This document shows positions 33,397 through 43,180 of a stretch of 64,000 nucleotides of DNA, in pieces. Every line of letters starts with the position of its first letter. Position 1 is the stretch's first letter. The DNA lies in contig JAVJTA010000017.1 of the NCBI GenBank assembly GCA_040219135.1, positions 496,001 through 560,000 of the forward strand, written 5' to 3'. The stretch comes from UBA7803 sp040219135 (GTDB lineage Bacteria > Pseudomonadota > Gammaproteobacteria > Pseudomonadales > Azotimanducaceae). Under the pieces are notes generated by a model that worked only from the letters and a program-made list of their open reading frames with translations, had not been told where the DNA came from and ran no database searches. A program made the position numbers and the translations under genes.

Positions 33397-35457
33397 ATGG
33401 CCGGCATCAGCTCTCTCGGCGTGGGCTCGGGCATCGATATCCGCAACATCGTCGATCAGCTGGTCGCCGCCGAACGCGCACCGGTGCAGTCCCGGCTCGA
33501 CAGCAAGGAAACCACGCTGCAGGCAGAGCTGTCGTCGTTCGGCATTCTGAAATCGGCGCTGTCGGCCTTTTCGGACGCCGTCTCCAACCTCTCCGAGGCC
33601 TCGGCCTTCCGGGCTGCCCGCGGGACGTCGGGCGATCCCGAAGCAATCGAGGTGGCGGGCGCCGCCGAGGTTCAGCGTGCTGCATCCTTCGGAATTCAGG
33701 TCGACGCCCTGGCCCAGGCCCAGTCGCTTGCCTCCGGTGTTTTTTCCGGTGCTTCGGCGGACGTCGGCTCCGGGTCGATCACCTTCCGCTTCGGTACGGT
33801 GACCGTCGACGGGTCCGGCGCTGTCAGCGGGTTCGCGCAGAACGGTGGACGTGCAGCGGTCACCCTCGACATTCCAGCCGGGAGCACCAGCCTCGGTGAC
33901 GTGCGTGATGCGGTCAATGCGGCGGACATTGGCATTCGCGCGTCCATTCTGAATGACGGCACCGGCGATCGGCTGGTGTTCAGCGCCACGGATACCGGCG
34001 CTGCCAACGGCTTTCTGGTCGAGATTGCCGACGATGACGGCGACCTGGCCGATGGCTCGGGATTGTCGCAGCTGAGCTACAGTCAGGGCGCTGCCGATCT
34101 GACGATGAACCGCGCGGCCGGGGACGCACAGCTGCTGGTCGACGGCCTGAAGGTATCGCGCCAAAGCAACGTGATAGACGATCTGCTCGAAGGTGCGACC
34201 CTGACCCTGCGCGGAACCACCGGGTTTCCGGTAGAGGTTCAGGTCGAACCCGACCTGACGAAGGCGCGCGAACTCATCGACGGTTTCGTCAAGGCCTACA
34301 ACGAGCTGCAGACGCAGATCGAGTCGGTGGCCGGCTACGATGCAGAGACCCAGCAGGGCGGTGTGCTGCAGGGCAATTCTCTGGTCCGCAGCGTCGAGTC
34401 GAACATGCGCCGCATGGTTACCCAGCAGCTCGGCGTGCTGGACGGCCGATCGGTTCGGGCGCTTGCGGACATCGGCATCCGGACGACCCGTGACGGCAAG
34501 CTGGAGGTCGACTCCACCCGGCTCAGCGAGCGCCTCGCGGATTCGCTTGACGAGGTCGGTGCTCTGTTCGGCACTGCCGGACTGGTGAGTGGCAGCGGAT
34601 TCGCGTTCGAGAGCTCGCGCACGGAAACCAAGGCCGGTCGCTATGCCGTGAACGTCACCCAGCTTGCGGATCAGGCGCGGTTGAGCGGTTCAGCGGTCAC
34701 GGAGCCGAGCCTCATCTCGCCGGTAGTCATCGACGCGGGCAACGACGAAATCGAACTCACGGTGAACGGTGTCGCCAGCGGCCGCATCACCCTTTCCCAG
34801 GGCGTCTACACCAGCGCGACCGCCCTGGTTGCCGAGCTGCAGTCTCGAATCAACGGTTCGGCAACCCTGCGCGACGCGGACGTAGCGCTTGCCGTGGAGT
34901 TCGACACCGCCAGCAGCAGCTTCGTACTGAGTACCAGCGAATACGGCAGCGACGCGGGCGTGGAGATCACCTTCGCAGATACGGGCAGCGCGGCAACACT
35001 CGGATTGAGTGTTGGCCAGATAGCCACCGGCGTCGATGTGGCCGGGAGTATCGGCGGTATCGATGCCGAAGGCTTCGGCCGTTATCTCACGGCTCAATCC
35101 GGCGACCCGGATGGCCTCAAGATCGAGGTCACCGGCGCCGCAATCGGCGCTCTGGGATACGTATCGTTCTCCCGTGGCATCAGCAGCCTGCTGTCGCAGA
35201 CCATCGACACGTTTCTGGATTCCGGCGGTCCGTTCTCCGGCGCCACCAAGAGCATCACCGATACCATCGACGACATCGCCGATGAGCGCATCGAGCTGAG
35301 CGAGCGGCTGACGCGGCTGGAAGCCAGACTGGTGGCGCAGTTCAGCGCCATGGACGCGCTGGTGGCCCAGCTCAACCAGACCAGCAGCTTCCTGACCAGC
35401 CAGCTTTCCGGCCTCGAATCCCTGGCACGTAACGGCGGCAGAACCCGCAGCACCTGA
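33397..35457 (+). CDS. fliD: enlarged filament cap protein FliD (HAP2)
   Basis: 686 residues against about 470 in E. coli. The N-terminal AGISSLGVGSGIDIRNIVDQLVAAERAP and the C-terminal coiled coil (LSERLTRLEARLVAQFSAMDALVAQLNQTSSFLTSQLSGL) are canonical. Two hook-IN-like segments are visible at about 124-220 and 450-535 (DEIELTVNGVASGRITLSQGVY). The ATG at 33397 is chosen because upstream in-frame sequence overlaps flaG and the hairpin. FliT, encoded downstream, should be its chaperone. Confidence 0.95.
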   Translation: MAGISSLGVGSGIDIRNIVDQLVAAERAPVQSRLDSKETTLQAELSSFGILKSALSAFSDAVSNLSEASAFRAARGTSGDPEAIEVAGAAEVQRAASFGIQVDALAQAQSLASGVFSGASADVGSGSITFRFGTVTVDGSGAVSGFAQNGGRAAVTLDIPAGSTSLGDVRDAVNAADIGIRASILNDGTGDRLVFSATDTGAANGFLVEIADDDGDLADGSGLSQLSYSQGAADLTMNRAAGDAQLLVDGLKVSRQSNVIDDLLEGATLTLRGTTGFPVEVQVEPDLTKARELIDGFVKAYNELQTQIESVAGYDAETQQGGVLQGNSLVRSVESNMRRMVTQQLGVLDGRSVRALADIGIRTTRDGKLEVDSTRLSERLADSLDEVGALFGTAGLVSGSGFAFESSRTETKAGRYAVNVTQLADQARLSGSAVTEPSLISPVVIDAGNDEIELTVNGVASGRITLSQGVYTSATALVAELQSRINGSATLRDADVALAVEFDTASSSFVLSTSEYGSDAGVEITFADTGSAATLGLSVGQIATGVDVAGSIGGIDAEGFGRYLTAQSGDPDGLKIEVTGAAIGALGYVSFSRGISSLLSQTIDTFLDSGGPFSGATKSITDTIDDIADERIELSERLTRLEARLVAQFSAMDALVAQLNQTSSFLTSQLSGLESLARNGGRTRST

Positions 35458-35480
35458 TCAGCAGTGAGCTTGGAGCAACC

Positions 35481-35912
35481 ATGACAATCGACAGACAGAT
35501 CCAGGGCCCCGCTGGCGGCCGCGCCGTTACCGCCTACCAGAACGAGTCGGTACAGGCGGCCCGCTACGCGAGCCCCCATTCGCTGGTCGCCATGCTCATC
35601 GATGGCGCGGTGGAGCGGGTGGTCCAGGCGCGGGGAGCCATGGAGCGCGGGCTCATCGCGCGCAAGGGAGAGCGCATCGGCAGGGCGATCACCATCGTCG
35701 ACAGTCTGCGGGCGTCTCTGGATGTCGAAGCCGGCGGCGATATCGCCGTCAACCTCGCCGCGCTCTACGACTACCTGATCCGACGGCTGCTGCACGCCAA
35801 CGTTCACAACGACGTGCTGGCACTCGACGAGGCGGTGCGCCTGCTGAAGGAAATCAAGGCCGGGTGGGACGGTATCGCGGACGCGGCGGAACCGGCGACG
35901 GCAGTAAGATGA
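35481..35912 (+). CDS. fliS: flagellin export chaperone FliS
   Basis: A 143-residue FliS. Seen: AVTAYQNESVQAARYASPHSLVAMLIDGAVERVVQARGAMERG (the Tyr-containing helix and core), DSLRASLDVEAGGDIAVNLAALYDYLIRRLLHAN and the amphipathic C-terminus. It binds the flagellin C-terminus to prevent premature assembly. It overlaps fliT by 4 bases. Confidence 0.94.
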   Translation: MTIDRQIQGPAGGRAVTAYQNESVQAARYASPHSLVAMLIDGAVERVVQARGAMERGLIARKGERIGRAITIVDSLRASLDVEAGGDIAVNLAALYDYLIRRLLHANVHNDVLALDEAVRLLKEIKAGWDGIADAAEPATAVR

Positions 35913-36250
35913 CGGAGGCGATGACCGCGAGCGGGGCGCTTCGTGAGGCCATCGAGCGCTGCACCGAACTCACCGATCGCATGCTGAGCGCCGCCATGGC
36001 CGGTGACTGGCAGCAGGTCGCCGAACTCGAGCGCCTGCGCCGCGACTGCTGCGGCGGGATCCGATTGCAGGGTCTGGACGCGGACGAGCTCGATTCCGCT
36101 GGCGAGCGGCTGCGCGCGCTCGTGGCCATGGACCGCCGCCTGGCGGGGCTCGTGGACGAAGCCCGCGCGCGTTCGCTGGTCGCGTTGCGCGCTGCGCGCG
36201 GACAGGCGCGGGCGAGTGCGGCTTACCAGGCGCTGTCCTTCGGGGCCTGA
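35909..36250 (+). CDS. fliT: FliT-like FliD chaperone
   Basis: A 113-residue, entirely helical protein in the fliT position. Conserved sequence is sparse, but LTDRMLSAAMAGDWQQVAELERLRRDCC is the typical FliT N-terminal helix pair. It starts inside the fliS stop (ATGA); an ATG at 35921 is an alternative. Known FliT proteins chaperone FliD. Confidence 0.75.
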   Translation: MTEAMTASGALREAIERCTELTDRMLSAAMAGDWQQVAELERLRRDCCGGIRLQGLDADELDSAGERLRALVAMDRRLAGLVDEARARSLVALRAARGQARASAAYQALSFGA

Positions 36251-36282
36251 TCCCCGACGCGTGACCCGTTTCGGGTTGCACC

Positions 36283-36309
36283 TAAAGAAACACGGCGTCA
36301 CGCCGATAG
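36283..36309 (+). promoter_or_regulatory. sigma28 (FliA) promoter of the second fliS
   Basis: TAAAG, 14 bases, GCCGATAG, a perfect match identical to the flgM promoter pattern. It lies 33 bases before the GTG start of the second fliS. A small GTGACCCG/CGGGT stem just upstream may end the fliT transcript. Confidence 0.88.
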
Positions 36310-36341
36310 CTTCTTCGTGATCGGCAAACAGGGACGTTCCG

Positions 36342-36725
36342 GTGACCCAATCCCCTCAGGTACTCGCTCCGACACTCGTCCGCTCCATGGCGGCAACGGG
36401 ATCTCCGCATCAGATGGTGTCCATGCTGCTGGGCGGCGCGCTCGGACGTCTGGCTCGCGCCCGTGACGAATTGCTGACCGGGGCGGGGCAGTCTCTGGCG
36501 GCAGCGGTTTCGATCATCGAGGCATTGCAGGGTTCCCTCGACATGGATCGGGGCGGCCAGCTAGCGGCGAATCTCTTCGACCTGTACGACTACATGCTCC
36601 GCCGCCTGGAACAAGCCAGGATCGAGCGCGACCCCGATTCGCTTGCCGAAGTGAGCTCCCTGCTGGAGACCATTCTCGAGGGCTGGGAGGCCATCGCCCC
36701 CGAGGTGAGCGCACTCCCGGCCTGA
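36342..36725 (+). CDS. second FliS paralogue with its own sigma28 promoter
   Basis: A 127-residue FliS-family protein starting at GTG 36342 after CAGGGACG. The core matches the first FliS closely in pattern (HQMVSMLLGGALGRLARARDELL; QGSLDMDRGGQLAANLFDLYDYMLRRLEQA; LLETILEGWEAIAP). The N-terminal Tyr-x-x-x block of FliS is absent (VLAPTLVRSMAATGSP instead). It is transcribed separately from fliS-fliT and could serve another client or act as a regulator. That is inference. Confidence 0.85.
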   Translation: MTQSPQVLAPTLVRSMAATGSPHQMVSMLLGGALGRLARARDELLTGAGQSLAAAVSIIEALQGSLDMDRGGQLAANLFDLYDYMLRRLEQARIERDPDSLAEVSSLLETILEGWEAIAPEVSALPA

Positions 36726-36772
36726 TCCGCCAGGGAATTGTCACCGAACCCGCCGGACCAGCCGTCGATGAT

Positions 36773-36800
36773 TTGACGTTTGTCCGAACCGTACTTTACT
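36773..36800 (+). promoter_or_regulatory. sigma70-type promoter of fleQ
   Basis: TTGACG (36773-36778), a 16-base spacer and TTTACT (36795-36800). The -35 matches 5 of 6 bases and the -10 matches 4 of 6. It is 50 bases before the fleQ ATG. A vegetative promoter fits a top-level regulator. Confidence 0.6.
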
Positions 36801-36850
36801 TCCAGGCGTGATCGTCAAAGTTCTGACGAGCCGGATTCAGGAAGTCGAGT

Positions 36851-38184
<1,334 letters not shown>

Positions 38185-38188
<4 letters not shown>

Positions 38189-39531
38189 TGCTGACCGCCC
38201 GCAAGCAGGACTCGATCGTCGAGACCGCGCCGCTGGTGCTGCTGGTCGGCGGATCGCAGGGCAGCGCTCAGGCCATGAGCGCGGTCCTCAAACGCATCGG
38301 TCAAACGTTCCTCGAGACCCCGTCCCTGGAAGGCGCCGTCGCCCTGGTCGGGCGTCGCGATGACGTCGGCGTGGTGCTGGCACGCTGCGAGTCGCGGGGA
38401 GGAGAAGCTGCATTCGGTCTGATCCGCGAGCTGCGCCGCCGCGCGCCGCTGGTACCGGTGGTGCTGTTCGGGCGCGTCGACGACCCCTCCACGGTGGTCG
38501 AGGCGATGCGCGGCGGGGCCGCCGACTTCGTCGCTGAGCAGGTCGATGGGGATCGCCTGGCGAGGATGCTGAACGGCTACCTGAAAAGCTGTGAGAGCGC
38601 GCCCGTGTTCGAGTCCGCTGCGTCCCGGCACAGCTTCGACCTGGCGGCACGGGTCGCCCGTACCGATGTGTCGGTTCTGATCACCGGCGAATCCGGTACC
38701 GGAAAGGAGGTCGTCGCCCGGTTCATCCACGAGCGCTCCGATCGTGCGGACGGCCCCTTCGTCGGCGTCAACTGTGCGGCCATTCCCGAGCAGATGATGG
38801 AGGCGACCCTGTTCGGTCACGAGCGGGGCGCGTTCACCGGCGCGCATCAGGCGCGCCCCGGCAAGTTCGAGGTGAGCGAAGGCGGCACCCTGCTGCTCGA
38901 CGAGATCTCAGAGATGGGTCTCGATCTGCAGGCGAAGCTGCTGCGCGTGCTGCAGGAACGCGAAGTGGAGCGGATCGGCGCGCACGATACCCGTGCCGTG
39001 GACGTGCGGGTTCTGGCTACCTCCAACCGTGACCTGCGCGAGGAAGTGCGCCAGGGCCGCTTCCGCGAGGACCTGTTCTACCGGCTGAGCGTGTTCCCGC
39101 TGCGGCTCGAGCCGCTGCGTGAGCGCGTGGAAGACATTCTGCCGCTCGCGCGCTGGTTCCTGTGCAAGCACGGCGCGCGCATGGGCAAGCCCGGACTGCG
39201 GCTGTCGAAGCAGGCCTGCGACCGCCTGGTTGCCCATGCCTGGATCGGCAACGTGCGCGAACTGGAGAACGCGATCCAGCGTGCGCTGGTGCTGGTAGAG
39301 GGCGATGCGGTAGAGCCACTACATCTCGGCATCGAAGACGACGGTGCCACAGAGAGTGGGGCCGCCGGGCTCGAGTCGCGGGTCCGCGACGCCGAGGAGA
39401 GCGTGATCCAGCAGGCGCTGGCGAGCTGCAACGGACGCCGCAAGGACGCCGCGCGGGCGCTCGGCATCAGCGAGCGGACCCTGCGCTACAAGCTGCAGAA
39501 ACTGCGTGAGCGTGAAGAGGTGGTGCAATGA
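38185..39531 (+). CDS. fleR: FleR-like sigma54 activator with a dead receiver domain
   Basis: 448 residues. The AAA+ domain is complete (GESGTGKEVVARFIHERS, GAFTGA, GGTLLLDEISEM) and the Fis-type HTH ends ARALGISERTLRYKLQKLRE. The N-terminal 115 residues keep a receiver-like fold pattern but lack the acidic pair (VLLVGGSQGSA), the phospho-acceptor (VVLARCESRGG) and the conserved Lys. In Pseudomonas fleS, the sensor kinase, lies between fleQ and fleR; here the two genes overlap. It probably activates class III operons without phosphorylation. Confidence 0.88.
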
Positions 39532-39872
39532 GCGAAGTCAATATGAGAAGCGACGTGCAGGGCGTTATCGCGCAGATGCGGCTGCTCCAGGCGCAGGCCC
39601 AGGCGGGTCTCGAGTCGCCGCGCACGGACGAGGTCAAAGCCGGCGCGCCGACGGAGAGCTTTGCGACGATGCTGAAGACGGCGGCTGACACGGTCAACGG
39701 CCTGCAGAAGACCTCCGGCGCGCTGAGCACTCAGTTCGCCAGCGGGCAGAACAACGACCTGGTTGGCGTGATGATCGCCAGCCAGAAGTCGAATGTGGCC
39801 TTCCAGGGCCTGGTACACACGCGCAACCAGCTGGTCAACGCGTACCAGGAAATCATGAAGATGGGGATGTAA
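39528..39872 (+). CDS. fliE: flagellar hook-basal body complex protein FliE
   Basis: 114 residues. The conserved C-terminal half is clear (SFATMLKTAADTVNGLQKTSGALSTQFASGQNNDLVGVMIASQKSNVAFQGLVHTRNQLVNAYQEIMKM). FliE joins the MS ring to the rod. It overlaps the fleR stop by 4 bases, so fleQ-fleR-fliE appear continuous, although a separate promoter for fliE could hide inside fleR. Confidence 0.94.
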   Translation: MSEVNMRSDVQGVIAQMRLLQAQAQAGLESPRTDEVKAGAPTESFATMLKTAADTVNGLQKTSGALSTQFASGQNNDLVGVMIASQKSNVAFQGLVHTRNQLVNAYQEIMKMGM

Positions 39873-39885
39873 GTGAGTACGACTC

Positions 39886-41556
39886 ATGGCTGATCTGCCT
39901 GCCGAGGTCACGGACTCCCGCGCCGTTGGCGCCAACCGCTCCGCTGCCGCTGCCAGAGGGCTCGACCTGAGTTTCCTGGTCGGCTTCGGAAGCCTGCCGA
40001 TGGTTCGTCAGATCGGGCTGATGATCGGTCTGGCGGCCAGCGTTGCCCTGGGCTTCGCCGTCGTGCTGTGGAGTCAGCAGGAGGACTATCGGGCGCTCAC
40101 CGGCGTGGTCTCCGCGCGCCAGACCAACGAGGTGGCCGAGGTGCTGTCCGGCAGCGGCATCCCGCATCGGGTCGATCCCGCATCCGGCATGCTGCTGGTG
40201 CCTGCGGATCGCATTCACGAAGCGCGCATGAAGATGGCCGGGGCGAACATCGTCGACGGCTCGCAGATGGGGTTCGAACTGCTCGATCAGGACCAGGGAT
40301 TCGGGGTCAGTCAGTTCATGGAAGTGGCGCGCTACCGACGCAGTCTGGAAGGCGAGCTGGCGCGCAGCATCGCGTCGCTGAATTCGGTTCAGCATGCGCG
40401 CGTGCACCTCGCGATTCCGAAGCGCACGGCCTTCGTGCGCGATCAGCGCAAGCCGACGGCCAGCGTGACGCTGGCGTTGTCCCCGGGGGCGTCTCTCGAC
40501 GGCGATCAGGTTCGTGCCGTGATGAACCTGGTAGCGGGCGCCGTTCCCGAGCTCTCCGCCGCAGACGTCGCGGTGGTGGATCAGCGCGGGGCGCTGCTGT
40601 CACGCAAGGACGAAGATCCCGCGCTCGAGCGCACGGAACGTCAGCTCGCCTACATTCAGCGCCTGGAGAGCAAACTGCAGGACAAGGTCGGCAATCTGCT
40701 CAATACCGTCGCCGGCCCGGAGCGCTTCCGCGCCGAGGTCAATGCCGACGTCGACTTCACCACGGTGGAGGAGACCGAGGAGTCGTACGATCCGGAGCAG
40801 CGCGCTCTGCGCAGCGAGCAGAGTCTGGAAGAGTCGCGCAGCGGCGCCGACGTGGCCGCCGGCGTGCCCGGCGCGCTTAGCAATCAGCCCCCGGGCGTTG
40901 CCAGCGCGCCCGAGACCGCGGCGGAAGGGGCGATCGCCGTGCCCGGATCTGCCGCTCGTCCGGAACAGGTCCGGGTCGAGGCTACCCGGAACTTCGAGGT
41001 GGACCGAACCATCAGTCACACCCGCTACCAGGTCGGACAGATCGCCCGGTTGAGTGTTTCCGTGGTGCTCGACGATGTCCGACCCGGTGGGGCGGCCGGC
41101 GACGCCGGAGACGGCGCCGAATCCGGCTGGACCGATGCGGAACTCGAACGCGTGACCGCGCTGGTCAAGAACGCGGTCGGCTTTCGTGAGGAGCGCGGCG
41201 ACACCGTCACCGTGGCGAGCAGCCCGTTCGCGATCACCGAAATGGAAACCGTCGAGGCCGCCCCGTTCTGGATGGAACCCTGGTTCCTCGAGCTGTGCAA
41301 GCAGGTGCTGGGTGCGATCATCGTGCTGCTGATCGTGTTCATGCTGCTGCGGCCGATGTTCCGCAATCTGAGCAACGCCGGCGACACCATCAGAACACAC
41401 AAACACCTGGCAATGCAGGCGCAGCAGTCCGCGTCAGGTGGCGGAGTGGTTCGGGTCGACGGCGACCGTAAGCTCGAGTCGGTCCGCAGTCTCGTGGCAG
41501 AACAACCCGAGACCGTGGCGCGTGTAGTCAAACAGTGGACATTGGCCAATGAGTGA
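39886..41556 (+). CDS. fliF: MS-ring protein FliF
   Basis: 556 residues with two TM segments (about 43-63 and 465-485). The periplasmic ring-building motifs include VPADRIHEARMKMAGANIVDGSQMGFELLD, YRRSLEGELARSIASLNSVQHARVHLAIPK and VRVEATRNFEVDRTISHTRYQVGQI. The cytoplasmic C-terminal tail (VRSLVAEQPETVARVVKQWTLAN) binds FliG. It overlaps fliG by 8 bases. Confidence 0.97.
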   Translation: MADLPAEVTDSRAVGANRSAAAARGLDLSFLVGFGSLPMVRQIGLMIGLAASVALGFAVVLWSQQEDYRALTGVVSARQTNEVAEVLSGSGIPHRVDPASGMLLVPADRIHEARMKMAGANIVDGSQMGFELLDQDQGFGVSQFMEVARYRRSLEGELARSIASLNSVQHARVHLAIPKRTAFVRDQRKPTASVTLALSPGASLDGDQVRAVMNLVAGAVPELSAADVAVVDQRGALLSRKDEDPALERTERQLAYIQRLESKLQDKVGNLLNTVAGPERFRAEVNADVDFTTVEETEESYDPEQRALRSEQSLEESRSGADVAAGVPGALSNQPPGVASAPETAAEGAIAVPGSAARPEQVRVEATRNFEVDRTISHTRYQVGQIARLSVSVVLDDVRPGGAAGDAGDGAESGWTDAELERVTALVKNAVGFREERGDTVTVASSPFAITEMETVEAAPFWMEPWFLELCKQVLGAIIVLLIVFMLLRPMFRNLSNAGDTIRTHKHLAMQAQQSASGGGVVRVDGDRKLESVRSLVAEQPETVARVVKQWTLANE

Positions 41557-42595
41557 AGCGCAGGAAATGCCGGCCCAGAGCACCGCGTTGGCGCCTTCGG
41601 CCGGGAACCGGAGCTCACTGGAGCGGGCAGCGATTCTGATGCTGGTGCTCGGTGAGCGGGACGCCGCAGCCGTGCTAAAACGCCTCGACGCCCATGGCGT
41701 GCACAAGCTCGGCAAGGCCATGACTCAGCTCGGCGACATCAAGCGCGCCGACGTCGAGGCCGTGCTGGACCGTTTTCTCAGCGAGGTGGGCAACGAGTCC
41801 AGCGTGCCGCTGGATTCGTCGAACTATCTCAAGCGGCTTCTGGTCGACGCGATCGGCGACGACAAGGCGCAGGAGGTCCTGGAACGGATCTTCGGCGAGA
41901 ACACCAACGCGCTCGACAAGCTGCGCTGGCTGGATGCGCGCAGCATCGCCGAGTTCGTGTCGAAGGAACACCCACAGGTACAGGCCATCATCCTCTCGTA
42001 TCTGAAGCCGGAACACGCCGCGGAAGTGCTCGATTATCTCAGCAGCGACGAGGTGCGTGCGGACCTGATCATGCGGGTGGCGACGCTGGATTCGCTGTCA
42101 CCGAATGCGCTGCGTGAGGTCAACGACATCGTCGAAGAAGAGCTGGTCGGGTTCAGCTCGCAGCGCTTCATGACCTTCGGCGGCAAGAAGGTCGCAGCGG
42201 AGATCCTCAACGGTCTGGATACACGGATCGAAGAGGAGGTCATGGCCAGCATCCGCGGGGTCAACGAAGCCCTCGGCCAGGAAATCGAGGATCTCATGTT
42301 CGTGTTCGCGGATCTGGCAGAAGTGCAGGATCGCGACATTCAGACGCTGCTGCGCGAGGTCTCAAGCGACTCCCTCAAGCTTGCCCTCAAAGGCGCGGAC
42401 GAACAGGTCAAGCAGCGCATCCTCGGCAACATTTCCAAGCGCGCGGCGGAGTTGCTGGTGGAAGACATGGAGATCATGGGGCCGGTCCGTCTGTCGGACG
42501 TCGAAGCCGCGCAGAAGGAAATTCTCATCGTCGCCCGCCGCCTCGCCGACAGCGGCGAGATCATGCTCGGCAACAGCGCCGAGGAGATGGTCTAG
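41549..42595 (+). CDS. fliG: flagellar motor switch protein FliG
   Basis: A 348-residue rotor protein. Seen: the N-terminal FliF-binding domain, the middle SKEHPQVQAIILSYLKPEHAAEVL (EHPQ motif), and the C-terminal torque domain with its charged helix (FVFADLAEVQDRDIQTLLREVSSDSLKLALKGADEQVKQRI). All charges needed at the stator interface appear present. A TAG stop inside CTAGTGTAC ends the gene. Confidence 0.97.
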   Translation: MSEAQEMPAQSTALAPSAGNRSSLERAAILMLVLGERDAAAVLKRLDAHGVHKLGKAMTQLGDIKRADVEAVLDRFLSEVGNESSVPLDSSNYLKRLLVDAIGDDKAQEVLERIFGENTNALDKLRWLDARSIAEFVSKEHPQVQAIILSYLKPEHAAEVLDYLSSDEVRADLIMRVATLDSLSPNALREVNDIVEEELVGFSSQRFMTFGGKKVAAEILNGLDTRIEEEVMASIRGVNEALGQEIEDLMFVFADLAEVQDRDIQTLLREVSSDSLKLALKGADEQVKQRILGNISKRAAELLVEDMEIMGPVRLSDVEAAQKEILIVARRLADSGEIMLGNSAEEMV

Positions 42596-42613
42596 TGTAC
42601 TGCGCCGCACACT
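42592..42613. repeat. CTAGTGTAC element at the fliG/fliH junction
   Basis: CTAGTGTACTGCGCCGCACACT, containing AGTGT/ACACT arms, starts at the fliG stop codon. The first 9 bases recur exactly at 44976 at the fliJ stop, where a full inverted repeat follows. Its function is unknown; it may be an mRNA hairpin between genes. Confidence 0.5.
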
Positions 42614-42628
42614 GGTGGAGCCCCTGGC

Positions 42629-43180
42629 ATGAGTGAGGCGTTCGTCTGGCCGCAGCTCAAGCATCACGGCGCTGGCGCCAGCCTCGGCGACCTGCGCCGC
42701 GAGGCCGAAGCCGCCGGTCGCGCTGCCGGACACGAGCAGGGACTCGCGGAGGGTCGCGAGGCCGCCCGGGCCGAGGTGGACGAGATGCGGACGCGGCTCG
42801 GTTCGGCGCTCGAATCCCTGGAGAGACAGCTCGACGACTACCGCATCGGTCAGGTGGACCGACTGGCGGCGGTCGCACACGCGCTTTGCGCCAGAGTCGT
42901 CGGGCACGAACTGCGCACCAGCGTCGACGCCCTCGAGAGCGTACTTGCCGAAGCGCTGGGCCGACTCGAGGCGGATGCCGGCGCGGCCGAAGTGTTCGTC
43001 AACCCGCAGGATCACGCAGTCCTGGCCGGGCTTCATCAGGGCGCGATGGCGCTGCACAGCGACCCCTCGGTCCCGCCGTGCAGTGTTTCCGTGCGCCTGC
43101 CGACCCAGGCCTCCGACTTCCAGCCCCTGACGCTCCTCGACGAGCTGTTCGAGGACATCCGCAATGACCTCGCCGGTTGA
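42629..43180 (+). CDS. fliH: flagellar export regulator FliH
   Basis: 183 residues. The FliH pattern is visible: a charged N-terminal coiled coil (LGDLRREAEAAGRAAGHEQGLAEGREAARAEVDEM), then the V-ATPase-E-like C-terminal domain (VVGHELRTSVDALESVLAEALGRLEADAGAAEVFVNPQDH). FliH regulates the FliI ATPase. It overlaps fliI by 17 bases. Confidence 0.9.
   Translation: MSEAFVWPQLKHHGAGASLGDLRREAEAAGRAAGHEQGLAEGREAARAEVDEMRTRLGSALESLERQLDDYRIGQVDRLAAVAHALCARVVGHELRTSVDALESVLAEALGRLEADAGAAEVFVNPQDHAVLAGLHQGAMALHSDPSVPPCSVSVRLPTQASDFQPLTLLDELFEDIRNDLAG

Noticed and set aside
36251..36281. Small GTGACCCG/CGGGT stem after fliT as a terminator.
   Set aside because: Only 5 clean base pairs and no T run; mentioned with the adjacent promoter but not called.
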